Notes under the pieces: generated by a model | What the model saw: only the letters and a program-made list of their open reading frames with translations | Databases searched by the model: none | What the model was told of the DNA's origin: nothing | NCBI GenBank assembly: GCA_027078745.1 | Contig: JALWWO010000009.1 | Span: 1-64,000, forward strand | Length of the DNA stretch: 64,000 bases | Direction: 5' to 3' | DNA from: Chromatiaceae bacterium | GTDB taxonomy: Bacteria; Pseudomonadota; Gammaproteobacteria; Chromatiales; Chromatiaceae | Position numbers and translations under genes: made by a program | Shown here: positions 41,580-50,612 of the stretch, piece by piece | Numbering within the stretch: position 1 is the first letter of the stretch | Layout: the number at the start of each line of letters is the position of its first letter

Positions 41580-41936
41580 TCAGCGCCGTTCTCCCCGCTC
41601 GATGATAACGCCCACATCGACTGCATCGCTGAGGGCTCCGATCTTGTTGACGCACAGGCGCACCCAAGAGACCCCTAGTTCTTGCAGCAGGATCGATGCA
41701 CACCGCTCTGCCAGGGTTTCCACCAGTTCAAATCGGTTTTCAGCAATGAACTGCTTCAACCGCTTGGCCACCGCCTTGTAATCCAGAGCATCTTCGATCC
41801 GATCGCTTCGCGCTGCCTTCGCCACCTCCGCAGCCATTTCTAGATCTAGGATCACCGGCTGCTTGATCTGCTTTTCCCAATCATAAATACCGATGATGGT
41901 TTCTACTCGCAGGCCGCGAATGAAGATGATATCCAT
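41580..41936 (-). CDS. folB: Dihydroneopterin aldolase
   Basis: 118-aa enzyme; epimerase/aldolase in folate synthesis. Family features: IIFIRGLRVETIIGIYDWEKQ (catalytic region) and LVETLAERCASILL. Forms a two-gene unit with folK, divergent from plsY, a common gammaproteobacterial arrangement. Confidence 0.94.
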   Translation of the reverse strand: MDIIFIRGLRVETIIGIYDWEKQIKQPVILDLEMAAEVAKAARSDRIEDALDYKAVAKRLKQFIAENRFELVETLAERCASILLQELGVSWVRLCVNKIGALSDAVDVGVIIERGERR

Positions 41937-42048
41937 GAAAGCGGTCCCCTATTTACCTTAATTGCTAAGGGAACGGGACAGACTTTGCAAGCCCTGGCTT
42001 TGTTTTGATAGCCTGTGCCCGCCTCTCAGATGCAGACTTCCGCCCCTG

Positions 42049-42648
42049 ATGATGCCTGAATTACTGCTCATCCCCGCTGCCTATCTGTTGGGTTCTCTGT
42101 CCAGTGCGGTGATCCTGTGCCGTCTCATGGGATTGCCCGATCCCCGCACCCAGGGTTCCCACAATCCAGGCGCCACCAATGTGCTGCGATTCGGCGGCAA
42201 GAAAGCAGCCGCCCTCACCCTGTTGGGGGACAGTCTCAAGGGATTAGTGCCCATGTTGATCGGGCATGGCTTGCAGGCACCGCCATCGCTTTTAGCGGCT
42301 ACGGGATTCGCCGCTTTTTTAGGGCATCTGTATCCCATCTTCTTTGGTTTTCGGGGCGGAAAAGGAGTTGCCACTGCCCTGGGGGTGCAACTGGGGCTTT
42401 ATTGGCCAGTCGGGTTAAGCGTCGCGGCGATCTGGCTGTTCGTGGCGAAAGGATTAAGGATCTCTTCCTTGGCTGCCCTGGTCTCCATGGCCCTAGCGCC
42501 TGGAATCCTCTGGTTCTTCTGGGATGCACCGAGCCTCGTGCTCATGCAAGTGCTCATGAGCCTGCTGCTCTTTTGGCGGCATCGGGAAAACATCCGCAAT
42601 CTGCTCGCCGGCAAAGAGGATCGGATTGCAGATCATCAGGAATCCTAA
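42049..42648 (+). CDS. plsY: Glycerol-3-phosphate acyltransferase PlsY
   Basis: 199-aa inner-membrane enzyme acylating glycerol-3-phosphate with acyl-phosphate. Five helices; motifs [36 protein letters not shown] and [13 protein letters not shown]. Two adjacent ATG codons (42049, 42052) are possible. Stop overlaps convergent tsaD by 4 bp. Confidence 0.95.
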   Translation: MMPELLLIPAAYLLGSLSSAVILCRLMGLPDPRTQGSHNPGATNVLRFGGKKAAALTLLGDSLKGLVPMLIGHGLQAPPSLLAATGFAAFLGHLYPIFFGFRGGKGVATALGVQLGLYWPVGLSVAAIWLFVAKGLRISSLAALVSMALAPGILWFFWDAPSLVLMQVLMSLLLFWRHRENIRNLLAGKEDRIADHQES

Positions 42649-43682
42649 GGGCTGCACTTGACCGGAGGCAAGCTCTCCAAATCCCAGCGGGCTTTTGGGG
42701 CGAAAATCGGGGGATCTACCTGTCCGGCTGTCAACCTTTGCCAGCCCGCAAAGGCGATCATGGCTCCGTTGTCTGTACAAAACTGGGGTTGAGGATAGAA
42801 AACCTGCACGCCTTCTGCTGCCAACAGGGTTTTCATGCGCTGGCGCAATCGCCGATTGGCACTGACCCCGCCAGCCAGCACGAGACGGGAACAGTGCTGT
42901 TGGCGGACTGCTCGCCGGCACTTGATGGCCAAGGTGTCCACCACTGCTTCCTCAAAGGCACGGGCGATGTCTGCCTTGGTGGCCTCGGGATCCCGCCGAT
43001 TGGCTAATTCCTTCTCTAAACAGGTGCGTACATAGGTTTTCAAACCGCTAAAGCTGAAATCCAGCCCAGGCCGATCTGTCATAGGTCTTGGGAATCGATA
43101 GCGCTGGGGATCCCCCCGTTCTGCCAGTGCAGCCAGGGCAGGTCCGCCTGGATAAGGCAATCCCAAGATCTTTGCCGTTTTGTCAAACGCTTCTCCCGCC
43201 GCATCATCCAGGGATTCTCCCAAACGTTGGTAGCGTCCGATTCCTTCCACCCAGACCAGCTGGGTATGACCGCCGGAAACCAGCAGAGCGATGAAGGGAA
43301 AGTCCGGCGCGGGCGACTCCAGCAACGGCGCTAGGAGGTGCCCTTCCATATGGTGTACGCCGATGGCGGGAATGCCCAAAGACCAGGCTAGACTGCGGCC
43401 TAAAGCAGCGCCTACCAGCAGGGCACCTATGAGTCCCGGGCCGAGGGTGAAGGCGATGCCATCCAGATCTTGGGTTCTGCACTGGCCCGCCGCCAGCACT
43501 GACCGAATCATGGGCAGCAACTTGCGCACATGATCCCGAGAGGCCAGTTCCGGCACCACGCCGCCATAGCGGGCGTGGAGGTCGGTTTGGCTGTAGAGCT
43601 GATGAGCGATCAGCCCTTTGCCGCCTTCGTAGAGGGCTACGCCTGTTTCATCACAAGAAGTTTCTATGCCGAGCACGCGCAT
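42645..43682 (-). CDS. tsaD: tRNA N6-threonylcarbamoyltransferase TsaD
   Basis: Transfers the threonylcarbamoyl group to A37. 345 aa. Motifs: [33 protein letters not shown] (metal His), [15 protein letters not shown] and [15 protein letters not shown]. Partner tsaE is at 1886-2332. Confidence 0.97.
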   Translation of the reverse strand: MRVLGIETSCDETGVALYEGGKGLIAHQLYSQTDLHARYGGVVPELASRDHVRKLLPMIRSVLAAGQCRTQDLDGIAFTLGPGLIGALLVGAALGRSLAWSLGIPAIGVHHMEGHLLAPLLESPAPDFPFIALLVSGGHTQLVWVEGIGRYQRLGESLDDAAGEAFDKTAKILGLPYPGGPALAALAERGDPQRYRFPRPMTDRPGLDFSFSGLKTYVRTCLEKELANRRDPEATKADIARAFEEAVVDTLAIKCRRAVRQQHCSRLVLAGGVSANRRLRQRMKTLLAAEGVQVFYPQPQFCTDNGAMIAFAGWQRLTAGQVDPPIFAPKARWDLESLPPVKCSP

Positions 43683-43698
43683 GGAGACTCCAGGAAGC

Positions 43699-43729
43699 TT
43701 TACATCTTTCGAATAGACTTCGCTATAAT
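43699..43729 (+). promoter_or_regulatory. Candidate promoter of rpsU
   Basis: Perfect -10 TATAAT (43724-43729) with a TTTACA (43699-43704) 19 bp upstream. Leader of about 30 nt before the rpsU ATG. Confidence 0.55.
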
Positions 43730-43766
43730 CAGGAATTCTGTGAGCAACTAAATAGGAAACGATTGT

Positions 43767-43982
43767 ATGCCTAGCGTCCGCGTGAAGGAAAACGAACCCT
43801 TTGAAGTCGCCCTGCGTCGTTTTAAGCGCGCTTGTGAAAAGGCGGGGATTCTCGCTGAAGTGCGGCGGCGAGAGTTTTACGAAAAACCCACGGCAGAACG
43901 AAAGCGGAAGAGGGCAGCTGCGATCAAGCGCTATCACAAGAAATTGCAGCGGGAAAGTCGGCGTTGGGAGCGGATTTACTGA
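43767..43982 (+). CDS. rpsU: 30S ribosomal protein S21
   Basis: 71-aa, very basic protein of the small subunit platform ([21 protein letters not shown]). First gene of the macromolecular synthesis operon in other gammaproteobacteria. Confidence 0.97.
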   Translation: MPSVRVKENEPFEVALRRFKRACEKAGILAEVRRREFYEKPTAERKRKRAAAIKRYHKKLQRESRRWERIY

Positions 43983-43983
43983 G

Positions 43984-44436
43984 ATGAATCTGAAAGAAAG
44001 GATTCTGGCAGACATGAAGGCCGCGATGAAGGCAAAGGACAAACAGCGGCTCGGCGCCATCCGGCTCATCCAAGCTGCGATCAAACAACGGGAAGTGGAT
44101 GAACGCGTCGCACTGGAGGATGCCCAAGTGATCGCTGTGTTGGACAAGATGATCAAACAGCGCCGGGAATCCATTCGCCAGTACGAACAGGCAGGCCGCC
44201 AGGATCTCGCAGCGCGAGAAGCTTACGAGCTTCGCATCTGTCAGGCCTATCTGCCAGAAGCGATGGGGGAAGAAGAGATCCAGGCGCACATCGCTGCCGC
44301 CATCGCGGAGACCGGCGCAACGACTCTGCGGGATATGGGTAGGGTCATGGGGGTGCTGAAACCAAAGCTACAGGGACGGGCGGATCTCTCCAAAGTCAGT
44401 GAGCAGGTCAAGCAACAACTCTCTTCCGGGCAGTAG
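43984..44436 (+). CDS. yqeY: GatB/YqeY domain protein
   Basis: 150-aa helical protein related to the C-terminal tail of Gat[22 protein letters not shown] and [17 protein letters not shown]. Starts 1 nt after rpsU. Normally followed by dnaG and rpoD; here an Hpt gene comes next. Precise function unknown; tRNA-related by homology. Confidence 0.93.
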   Translation: MNLKERILADMKAAMKAKDKQRLGAIRLIQAAIKQREVDERVALEDAQVIAVLDKMIKQRRESIRQYEQAGRQDLAAREAYELRICQAYLPEAMGEEEIQAHIAAAIAETGATTLRDMGRVMGVLKPKLQGRADLSKVSEQVKQQLSSGQ

Positions 44437-44445
44437 GTTGATCGG

Positions 44446-44814
44446 ATGGATAAGGATTGGGAAAAAATTGAAGCGATCGAAGGGCTAGAGGTAGCAGCGG
44501 GGTTGAAAGTGATCGGCGGGGATCGGGAGCTGTACAAACGGCTTTTGCAACTCCTGTATAAACAGCTCATCGAATTCGATCAAAAGTTCCCGGAAGCGCT
44601 CAAATCGGGAGATCGAAAATCCCAACGCTTTCTCGCCCATTCCCTCAAGGGGGCTTGCGCGAATCTAGGTGCTATGGCGCTCTATCGAGCGCTGCAGATG
44701 TTGGATGAGTCCTGCAAACAGGAAGCGGATTTTGCTGAGATCGAAGCTCGATTCACCGAGGCCCAGCAGTGCGCGCTGCCCCTGATTGCTCAACTCTCAG
44801 AACTGTTTGATTAG
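44446..44814 (+). CDS. Histidine phosphotransfer (Hpt) protein
   Basis: 122-aa four-helix Hpt domain; phospho-His is H65 in FLAHSLKGACANLG. No other domain. Nine bases after yqeY on the same strand, so probably transcribed with rpsU-yqeY. Stop abuts that of the convergent HD-GYP regulator with no gap. Likely relays phosphate between the hybrid kinases and response regulators in 44815-49656. Confidence 0.9.
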   Translation: MDKDWEKIEAIEGLEVAAGLKVIGGDRELYKRLLQLLYKQLIEFDQKFPEALKSGDRKSQRFLAHSLKGACANLGAMALYRALQMLDESCKQEADFAEIEARFTEAQQCALPLIAQLSELFD

Positions 44815-45900
44815 TCAGATCGCTGCCTTCAGCTCTTCGAGAGAACCCAGGGATTCTGGATGTTCAGGATCTTGGAATTGTTGCAGAATAGCGGCAACCT
44901 GCGGCCGCAGCGTTTGAAAGCGCTCTACCAATGCGGGATCGAAGTGCTTGCCCGCTTCTCCTTGGATGAAAGCCAGGGCCTTTTCTAAGGGCCAGGGTTC
45001 TTTATAAGGTCTTCGAGAGATCAGGGCGTCGAGCACATCTGCGATAGCTACGATACGCCCAGCCAGGGGGATGTTTTCGCCGGCAAGTCCCTGGGGATAT
45101 CCCGTTCCATCCCAGCGTTCGTGATGCGTGAGCGCGATCTGACAGGCCATCTTCATCAAATCCGAGGAATCCCCCGCCAAAAGGTTGGCCCCAATCAGGG
45201 TATGAGTCTTCATGATTTCCCATTCCGTGGCGGTCAATTTCCCCGGTTTGAGTAAGATGGCATCGGGAATACCGATCTTTCCGATATCATGCATAGGGCT
45301 CGCGTTGAGCAGGAGATCTACCTGTTCTTCAGGTAACCCGATCGCCTTCCCCAACAAGGCACTCATCCTGCTCATGCGCTGGATGTGCATCCCCGTGTCG
45401 TTGTCCCGATACTCCGCCGCCATTCCCAGCCGCCGCACCACTTGCAATCGGGTTTCCCAGAGTTCCCGCGTCCGTTCCTGCACCCGTTCTTCCAAACGTT
45501 CCTTCTGGAGGCACAATTGCTTGTGAAGCAGTCTGCTTTCCACCAAATTGCGCACTCGGGCTAGAAGCTCCACCTTATCAAAGGGTTTGGTCACATAGTC
45601 CTTAGCACCACCGCGCAGGGCTTTCCTCCGGCTTTCCTGATCCCGATGGGCGGTCAGCACCAGGACAGGCGGCGGGTCCTTGAGGGCTGTCAACTGATTT
45701 ATGACCTGATAGCCGCTCATATAGGGCATGTCCAGATCCAACAGGATGAGATCAAAAGATGCTTCCCGATGGAGATCTAAGACCTCACGAGGATCCCGGA
45801 CCGTTACCAAGTGTTGGTAACCGGCTTCTCGCAAGGTCCTCTCCAAGAGGATCAGATCGAGTTGATCGTCATCGACCAACAGAAGCCGGGGGGTTTCCAT
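44815..45900 (-). CDS. Response regulator with HD-GYP domain (RpfG type)
   Basis: 361-aa c-di-GMP phosphodiesterase. REC domain at 6-120 with phospho-Asp D55 (LILLDLDMP), a coiled linker at 125-150, then the HD-GYP domain with HDIGK (204-208), HHE (259-261) and DGTGYP (264-269), all catalytic and signature positions present. ATG at 45900 (METPRLLLVDDD). Divergent from the hybrid kinase across a 211-bp gap. Expected to lower c-di-GMP when phosphorylated, affecting motility or biofilm. Confidence 0.93.
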   Translation of the reverse strand: METPRLLLVDDDQLDLILLERTLREAGYQHLVTVRDPREVLDLHREASFDLILLDLDMPYMSGYQVINQLTALKDPPPVLVLTAHRDQESRRKALRGGAKDYVTKPFDKVELLARVRNLVESRLLHKQLCLQKERLEERVQERTRELWETRLQVVRRLGMAAEYRDNDTGMHIQRMSRMSALLGKAIGLPEEQVDLLLNASPMHDIGKIGIPDAILLKPGKLTATEWEIMKTHTLIGANLLAGDSSDLMKMACQIALTHHERWDGTGYPQGLAGENIPLAGRIVAIADVLDALISRRPYKEPWPLEKALAFIQGEAGKHFDPALVERFQTLRPQVAAILQQFQDPEHPESLGSLEELKAAI

Positions 45901-46111
45901 ATCTCTTGGGTACCGAGCAGAGGAAAGAACGCACAGGGAACGATGGAACCTTTGTCTATTGTGGCACAGCAAATGGGATCCTCCAATTGACAAAGATATA
46001 GTTGCCCCTGTTCATCAGAAAGGGCCTGTCTGGTGGATTCCTCAATAGGGCATTGTTACACTGTCCGATCAGCGGGTGCAGTTCATTCAGTTCGTGCGGG
46101 AGTTTTTTGCA

Positions 46112-47716
46112 ATGATGCCATTGGAGCCGGGAAAATCCTGTAGTCTGTTGCGGGTTGTTCTCTCGTTCTCCAAAGCCTTGCCGAAGCTAGGCCATCTCAA
46201 TGCGCAGGAGGGGCAAGCGTTCCAAGAACTGCTCGGGATGTTGGGCAGGGAGCTGCAAGCAGGCCGCGCAGTTCTCTGTCAGGTGGATCACGTTGGGGAT
46301 ACTAAAACGGCCTGCCATTGGTACTTCTGGTCCAAAGAAGAGGAAGAACCGCCCAAGCCCCCCAGTTTAGAAGAAATCGCCGCCTGGCAATCCATTCTGA
46401 ACGCGGGAACGCTCTTGTTCAGCCAGACGGATCAGCTGCCGGAACCTCTTGCGCAAGTGCTCAGTCGTCAGGGCGTGCAGCAGGTCCTGGTATTACCTTT
46501 GTTTGTTGAAGATGCCTGGTGGGGTTTCCTGCGCTTTGATGACTGTCGTCTCGATCTCCAGCAGATCGCTAACGCCCTGCAGCTCGCCTTAGAGATCTTA
46601 GAAAATGCCCTGAGCTATGGGGGCATGGAACGATCCCTGCGGGAAGCGAAGCAGCGAGCGGAAGAGAGCAGTCGGCTGAAAGACAAGTTCGTAGCGCTCG
46701 CAGCCCACGACCTGCGCTCCCCCCTGCATTCCATTTTGGGGGCTATTGAATATGTGCTCGACGACCAAGAAGCCCCTTTGGCGGAAGCCCACAGGCAATT
46801 GCTCAAAGCGGCGGTTCAATCGGGTCGCAATCTCCTACAGGTCACGGACGATGTATTGAATATCGCGCGGTTGCACACGGGTGCGCTCAAGCTGGAAAAG
46901 CGCTTCATGGATGCGCACCAGGTCGTGGATGAGGTCATCCGCAGGCTTGACCATCTCGCTAAGAAAAAATCTCTGCGGATTGAAAATCAGCTCCCTCATC
47001 GGATGCGCCTCTATGGAGACCGGATGCTTTTCGGGGAAGTGGTGCTGAACCTCCTCTCCAATGCCATCAAGTTCAGCTACCCAGAAGGCTTGATCCGGAT
47101 CTTTTCCCAAAAAGATCAAGCAGGTTGGGTCAACATCGCCATTCAAGATCAAGGGGTAGGGATCCCGGAAGAAGCGCTTCCCAAACTCTTTCGGGTGGAA
47201 GAGAAGGTTTCCACTCCAGGTACCCGAGGTGAACGGGGCACAGGGTTCGGCCTTCCCTTCAGCTACGAAATCATGGAGGCGCACGGGGGGGTACTGGCGG
47301 TGAAATCAGCACCCAACCAGGGCAGCACTTTCTATATCCGGGTGCCCAAAGTGGTGCCGAAGATCCTGGTGGTGGATGATATGCCCATCGACCGGATGGT
47401 GATGGTGAAAAACCTTCAGGTTTTGGATGTGGAGATCCTAGAAGCGGAAAGTGGAGAGGCTGCCTTGCAGCTCATTGAGAAGCATCATCCCCATCTGATC
47501 CTAAGCGACATCTTGATGCCGGAGATGGACGGCTTCCAACTTGTGGAAAAGATCAACAGTGATCCCAAGATGAAGCAAATTCCGGTGATTCTGGTCACGG
47601 CGGATCAACATGAGGAGACCCGTAACCGCGCCTTCTCCTGTGGGGCGGCAGACTTTACGGAAAAACCTGTGGTACCCCATGATCTCCTACCTCGGGTGCG
47701 GCATTTCGTGATCTAA
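46112..47716 (+). CDS. Hybrid sensor histidine kinase with C-terminal receiver
   Basis: 534-aa cytoplasmic kinase without membrane helices. N-terminal GAF-like sensing region about 20-170. HisKA with AAHDLRSPLHSILG (phospho-His about 198), catalytic domain with NLLSNAIKFSYPEG (N box), DQGVGIPEE and GTGFGLPF. C-terminal REC from about 418 with SDILMPEMDG. I prefer ATG 46112, which has GGGAG 9 nt upstream, to GTG 46076. Overlaps the next, convergent gene by 4 bp. Confidence 0.92.
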   Translation: MMPLEPGKSCSLLRVVLSFSKALPKLGHLNAQEGQAFQELLGMLGRELQAGRAVLCQVDHVGDTKTACHWYFWSKEEEEPPKPPSLEEIAAWQSILNAGTLLFSQTDQLPEPLAQVLSRQGVQQVLVLPLFVEDAWWGFLRFDDCRLDLQQIANALQLALEILENALSYGGMERSLREAKQRAEESSRLKDKFVALAAHDLRSPLHSILGAIEYVLDDQEAPLAEAHRQLLKAAVQSGRNLLQVTDDVLNIARLHTGALKLEKRFMDAHQVVDEVIRRLDHLAKKKSLRIENQLPHRMRLYGDRMLFGEVVLNLLSNAIKFSYPEGLIRIFSQKDQAGWVNIAIQDQGVGIPEEALPKLFRVEEKVSTPGTRGERGTGFGLPFSYEIMEAHGGVLAVKSAPNQGSTFYIRVPKVVPKILVVDDMPIDRMVMVKNLQVLDVEILEAESGEAALQLIEKHHPHLILSDILMPEMDGFQLVEKINSDPKMKQIPVILVTADQHEETRNRAFSCGAADFTEKPVVPHDLLPRVRHFVI

Positions 47717-48486
47717 AGATATTTCTGCACGGTGCGCAACAGGGTTTCCTTATCGAAGGGTTTAGTGAGGTATTCGTCGGACTTGCTCATCTTGCCCCGA
47801 AGCTTGTCCATCAGGCTGTTCCGAGAGGTTAGGATGATGACGGGCATATGCTGAAGCTTTTCATTCTTTCGCACCATCTTTAACACCTCATAGCCATCCA
47901 CGCCTGGCATGATGAGGTCGAGCAGCAACAGGTCTGGCGATTCGTTACTCAGCTGGCCCAAGGCTTCGAAGCCGCTCCTGGCCTCGATCAGGGTATACCC
48001 TGCCTCTGACAAGGTGTTGACCACGAGTTTCCGCACGATGCTGCTGTCGTCCGCGATCAGGATTTTCTTCTCCCGCCGGCTGCCAGTACTTCGTGAAACC
48101 TGGACGTGCGGTTTTGTCGGGGGCGTCTTCTGATCGCTTTCTCCCAAAGCTTCCCGTGCAGCGGGCGAGTTCAGGCCGTATTCCAACCCGAAATAGGCGA
48201 AGAAATCTTCCGTATTCTTGAGGGACAGTGCATCTTGCGCATCCTCGGGTTTCTGACGGGAAGCGGGCTTTACATAAAATTTAACTTTGTCCTGGGCATT
48301 GAGCAGCGCAAGGGCTTCTTCCCCCTCTGCGCGTTTGTACTCATAGTTCTGAATGTTGCCCGCCTCGATGGCGATCTTGCCCCATCCATCGTCCTCTGTG
48401 AGGAAAAACACGGTACCGCTCTTTCCCGTCCTGCAGAACTTGCGCAGGGCTTTTAGAAAAGCAGTCAAAGGGAGCTCTTGATACAC
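47713..48486 (-). CDS. DUF4388-like domain fused to a receiver domain
   Basis: 257 aa. N-terminal part (1-75, TGKSGTVFFLTEDDGWGKIA) resembles the DUF4388 domain of gliding and type IV pili regulators (PatA-like). The REC domain starts at 141 (KILIADDSS), with phospho-Asp D190 (LLLLDLIMPGVDGYE) and KPFD. GTG start with AGGA 8 nt upstream. No DNA-binding or enzyme output, so it acts by protein contact, like PilG/PilH/CheY. Probably co-transcribed with the upstream REC-kinase (54-bp gap). Confidence 0.85.
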   Translation of the reverse strand: MYQELPLTAFLKALRKFCRTGKSGTVFFLTEDDGWGKIAIEAGNIQNYEYKRAEGEEALALLNAQDKVKFYVKPASRQKPEDAQDALSLKNTEDFFAYFGLEYGLNSPAAREALGESDQKTPPTKPHVQVSRSTGSRREKKILIADDSSIVRKLVVNTLSEAGYTLIEARSGFEALGQLSNESPDLLLLDLIMPGVDGYEVLKMVRKNEKLQHMPVIILTSRNSLMDKLRGKMSKSDEYLTKPFDKETLLRTVQKYL

Positions 48487-48540
48487 GATGGCATTCCTAG
48501 GATGCGGGGTCTGTACCCTTTTCGGTAAGTCGTCGAATCG

Positions 48541-49656
48541 TTAAGCAACACCAGCGTCAGATTGACTGCGCGGCAAGGTGAAAGAAACCCGGGTGCCCTT
48601 GCCTTCTTCGCTCTCCAACCAGATCCGACCCCCGTTCTTCTCAACCAATTCCTTGCAGAGAATCAGGCCCATCCCCGTGCCGATCTCGCCCGCTGTGCCT
48701 TGCCGCTTAAACTGCTGATCGATGCGAAACAGCTTTTTCTGATCTTCTGGAGAGATTCCGATGCCTGTATCCCAAACAGAAACTTGAACCCAAGGGCCTT
48801 CTAAGCGAGCGTCTAAGGTGATCTGTCCCCCCTCGGGAGTGAACATGAGCCCATTGGTGAGCAGATTGCGCAATATAGTCTGCACCATTTCCAAATCTGC
48901 CTTTGCAAAACTGCCCTCTGGAATGTGCGATTGGAGGAGGATTCGCTTTTGCTCCGCTTCCTCTCGGAAGAGCTCCAGCATATCGAGGGCAAGGGAACCG
49001 AGGTCGATCTCCTCGGGGTAAAAGATCTTGCCCCGTTGTAGATTTGCCCAGGTGAGCAGATTCTGAATCAGCCGGTGGAGATTTTCCGCAGAATCATAAC
49101 TCAACCGGAGGTATTCATAGCGCTTCTCTTCCTCCAAACGGTAGAAATCCTCTACGAGCATTTTCAAGACCCCCTTCAGCCCGCTGAAGGGTCCGCTCAA
49201 CTCCTGGGCTAGGATGGAGATGAACTTGTCCTTGCTGGCGTTCAGGGCCCGGGCTTCTTGCTCCGCTTGACGCAATCGCAAGTGGGTTTGGACCCTCGCC
49301 AGGAACTCCGCTTCTTTCCAGGGTTTGGCGAGGTAATCCACTGCGCCGGCCTCGAATCCTTCCAGAATGCTGTTCAGATCTGTGCGCGCTGTGATGAAGA
49401 GTACGGGGATGTCCGCTCGCTCCGGATTCGGATCTTGCTTCAATGCCCTGCAAACTTCAAAACCAGTCATATAGGGCATCATGACATCCAACAGGGCGAG
49501 ATCCACCTTCTCTGAACGGAGCAATTCCAAGGCTCGTTTCCCATCCGGTGCAGTCAGCAAGTGATATCCCTGCTTGCGCAAGGGCTTGGATGCGAGCTGG
49601 ATGTTGAGGGGTTCGTCGTCCGCGATCAGGATAGTAGGCGTGTTCTCGGTACTCAC
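48541..49656 (-). CDS. Receiver-histidine kinase lacking the phospho-acceptor histidine
   Basis: 371 aa: REC (8-125: IADDEPLN, LLDVMMPYMTG, KPWKEAEF), a short coiled linker, then a dimerisation box SKDKFISILAQELSGPFSG where the invariant His is Gln (Q151, codon CAG at 49204-49206). The catalytic domain retains NLLTNGLMFTPEGG, DTGIGISPEDQ and GTGMGLIL, so ATP may still bind, but autophosphorylation at the usual place is impossible. GTG start with GAGG 7 nt upstream. It may be an ATP-dependent scaffold, a phosphatase, or a regulator of the neighbouring kinase. Confidence 0.9.
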   Translation of the reverse strand: MSTENTPTILIADDEPLNIQLASKPLRKQGYHLLTAPDGKRALELLRSEKVDLALLDVMMPYMTGFEVCRALKQDPNPERADIPVLFITARTDLNSILEGFEAGAVDYLAKPWKEAEFLARVQTHLRLRQAEQEARALNASKDKFISILAQELSGPFSGLKGVLKMLVEDFYRLEEEKRYEYLRLSYDSAENLHRLIQNLLTWANLQRGKIFYPEEIDLGSLALDMLELFREEAEQKRILLQSHIPEGSFAKADLEMVQTILRNLLTNGLMFTPEGGQITLDARLEGPWVQVSVWDTGIGISPEDQKKLFRIDQQFKRQGTAGEIGTGMGLILCKELVEKNGGRIWLESEEGKGTRVSFTLPRSQSDAGVA

Positions 49657-49747
49657 CGAATGACCTCATCGATAAAGGTTGACAATGGGCCTGCCCTGAC
49701 TAGAGCTGCCCCTGAGAAATCGGCGATTGTTATCAATGCGCTCCGGA

Positions 49748-50611
49748 TTATACGGAATCTATTTCGCGATCGTCAGAGAGAAACCGCAGAGAAAGATCCA
49801 CGGATTGGAGATCTTTTGTCAGTTTCCCCACCGAGATAGCATGAACACCCGTTTCCGCCACCGCGCGAATGCGCGTTTCCGTCATGTTGCCCGATGCCTC
49901 CAGCTGGGCGCGGCCCGCTGTGATCGCGACCGCTCGGCGCAAGGCAGGCAGATCGAAGTTATCTAGAAGGATAGATCGAGCACCGGCCGCCAAGGCTTGT
50001 TCCAATTCCGCCAAGTTCTCTACTTCAATTTCTATGGGTAGATCGGGAGCAACTCGTTGGGCAATCTCCAGCGCCTTAGGAATGGAACCAGCGGCTAGAA
50101 TATGATTTTCCTTGATGAGCACTGCATCGTATAACCCCATGCGATGGTTATGACAGCCCCCACAGGCCACCGCATATTTCTGGGCAACCCGTAGCCCCGG
50201 AATCGTCTTGCGGGTGTCCAGCACCCGCACCGGCAGCCCGGCCACTGCATCCGCATAACGCCGCGCCTGGGTAGCGGTGCCTGACAGCGTCTGCAGGAAA
50301 TTCATGGCAGTGCGCTCGCCGGTCAGCAGAGCGCGGGTCGGTCCTTGCAGATGGCACAGGGTTTCCCCTGCTTCCACCCGATCCCCTTCCTCATAATGCC
50401 ATTCGATCCGGATGTTCCCATCGAGCTGATGGAAGACTTCATCAAACCAGGGGCAGCCGCAAAGGACCATCGGTTGCCGCGTGCAGAGGATCGCTTCTGA
50501 ACGCTGATCCGCCGACAGCAAAGCTGCGGTTCGATCCCCGCTGCCCAGGTCTTCCGCGAGGGCCAGGCGTACCATGCGCTGAATTTCTTGCCGGGGAGGT
50601 AATCGCACCAA
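49748..50611 (-). CDS. nadC: Nicotinate-nucleotide pyrophosphorylase (carboxylating)
   Basis: De novo NAD synthesis from quinolinate. 287 aa with RVLDTRKTIPGLRVAQKYAV, GGCHNHRMGLYDAVLIKENH and EVENLAELEQAL. Follows the DUF1631 gene by one base. Confidence 0.96.
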   Translation of the reverse strand: MVRLPPRQEIQRMVRLALAEDLGSGDRTAALLSADQRSEAILCTRQPMVLCGCPWFDEVFHQLDGNIRIEWHYEEGDRVEAGETLCHLQGPTRALLTGERTAMNFLQTLSGTATQARRYADAVAGLPVRVLDTRKTIPGLRVAQKYAVACGGCHNHRMGLYDAVLIKENHILAAGSIPKALEIAQRVAPDLPIEIEVENLAELEQALAAGARSILLDNFDLPALRRAVAITAGRAQLEASGNMTETRIRAVAETGVHAISVGKLTKDLQSVDLSLRFLSDDREIDSV

Positions 50612-50612
50612 G

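Noticed and set aside
49679-49706. Plus-strand TTGACA with TAGAGC 16 bp downstream
   Set aside because: No plus-strand gene follows; the region lies between nadC and the REC-kinase, both minus strand. Antisense transcription is possible but unsupported.
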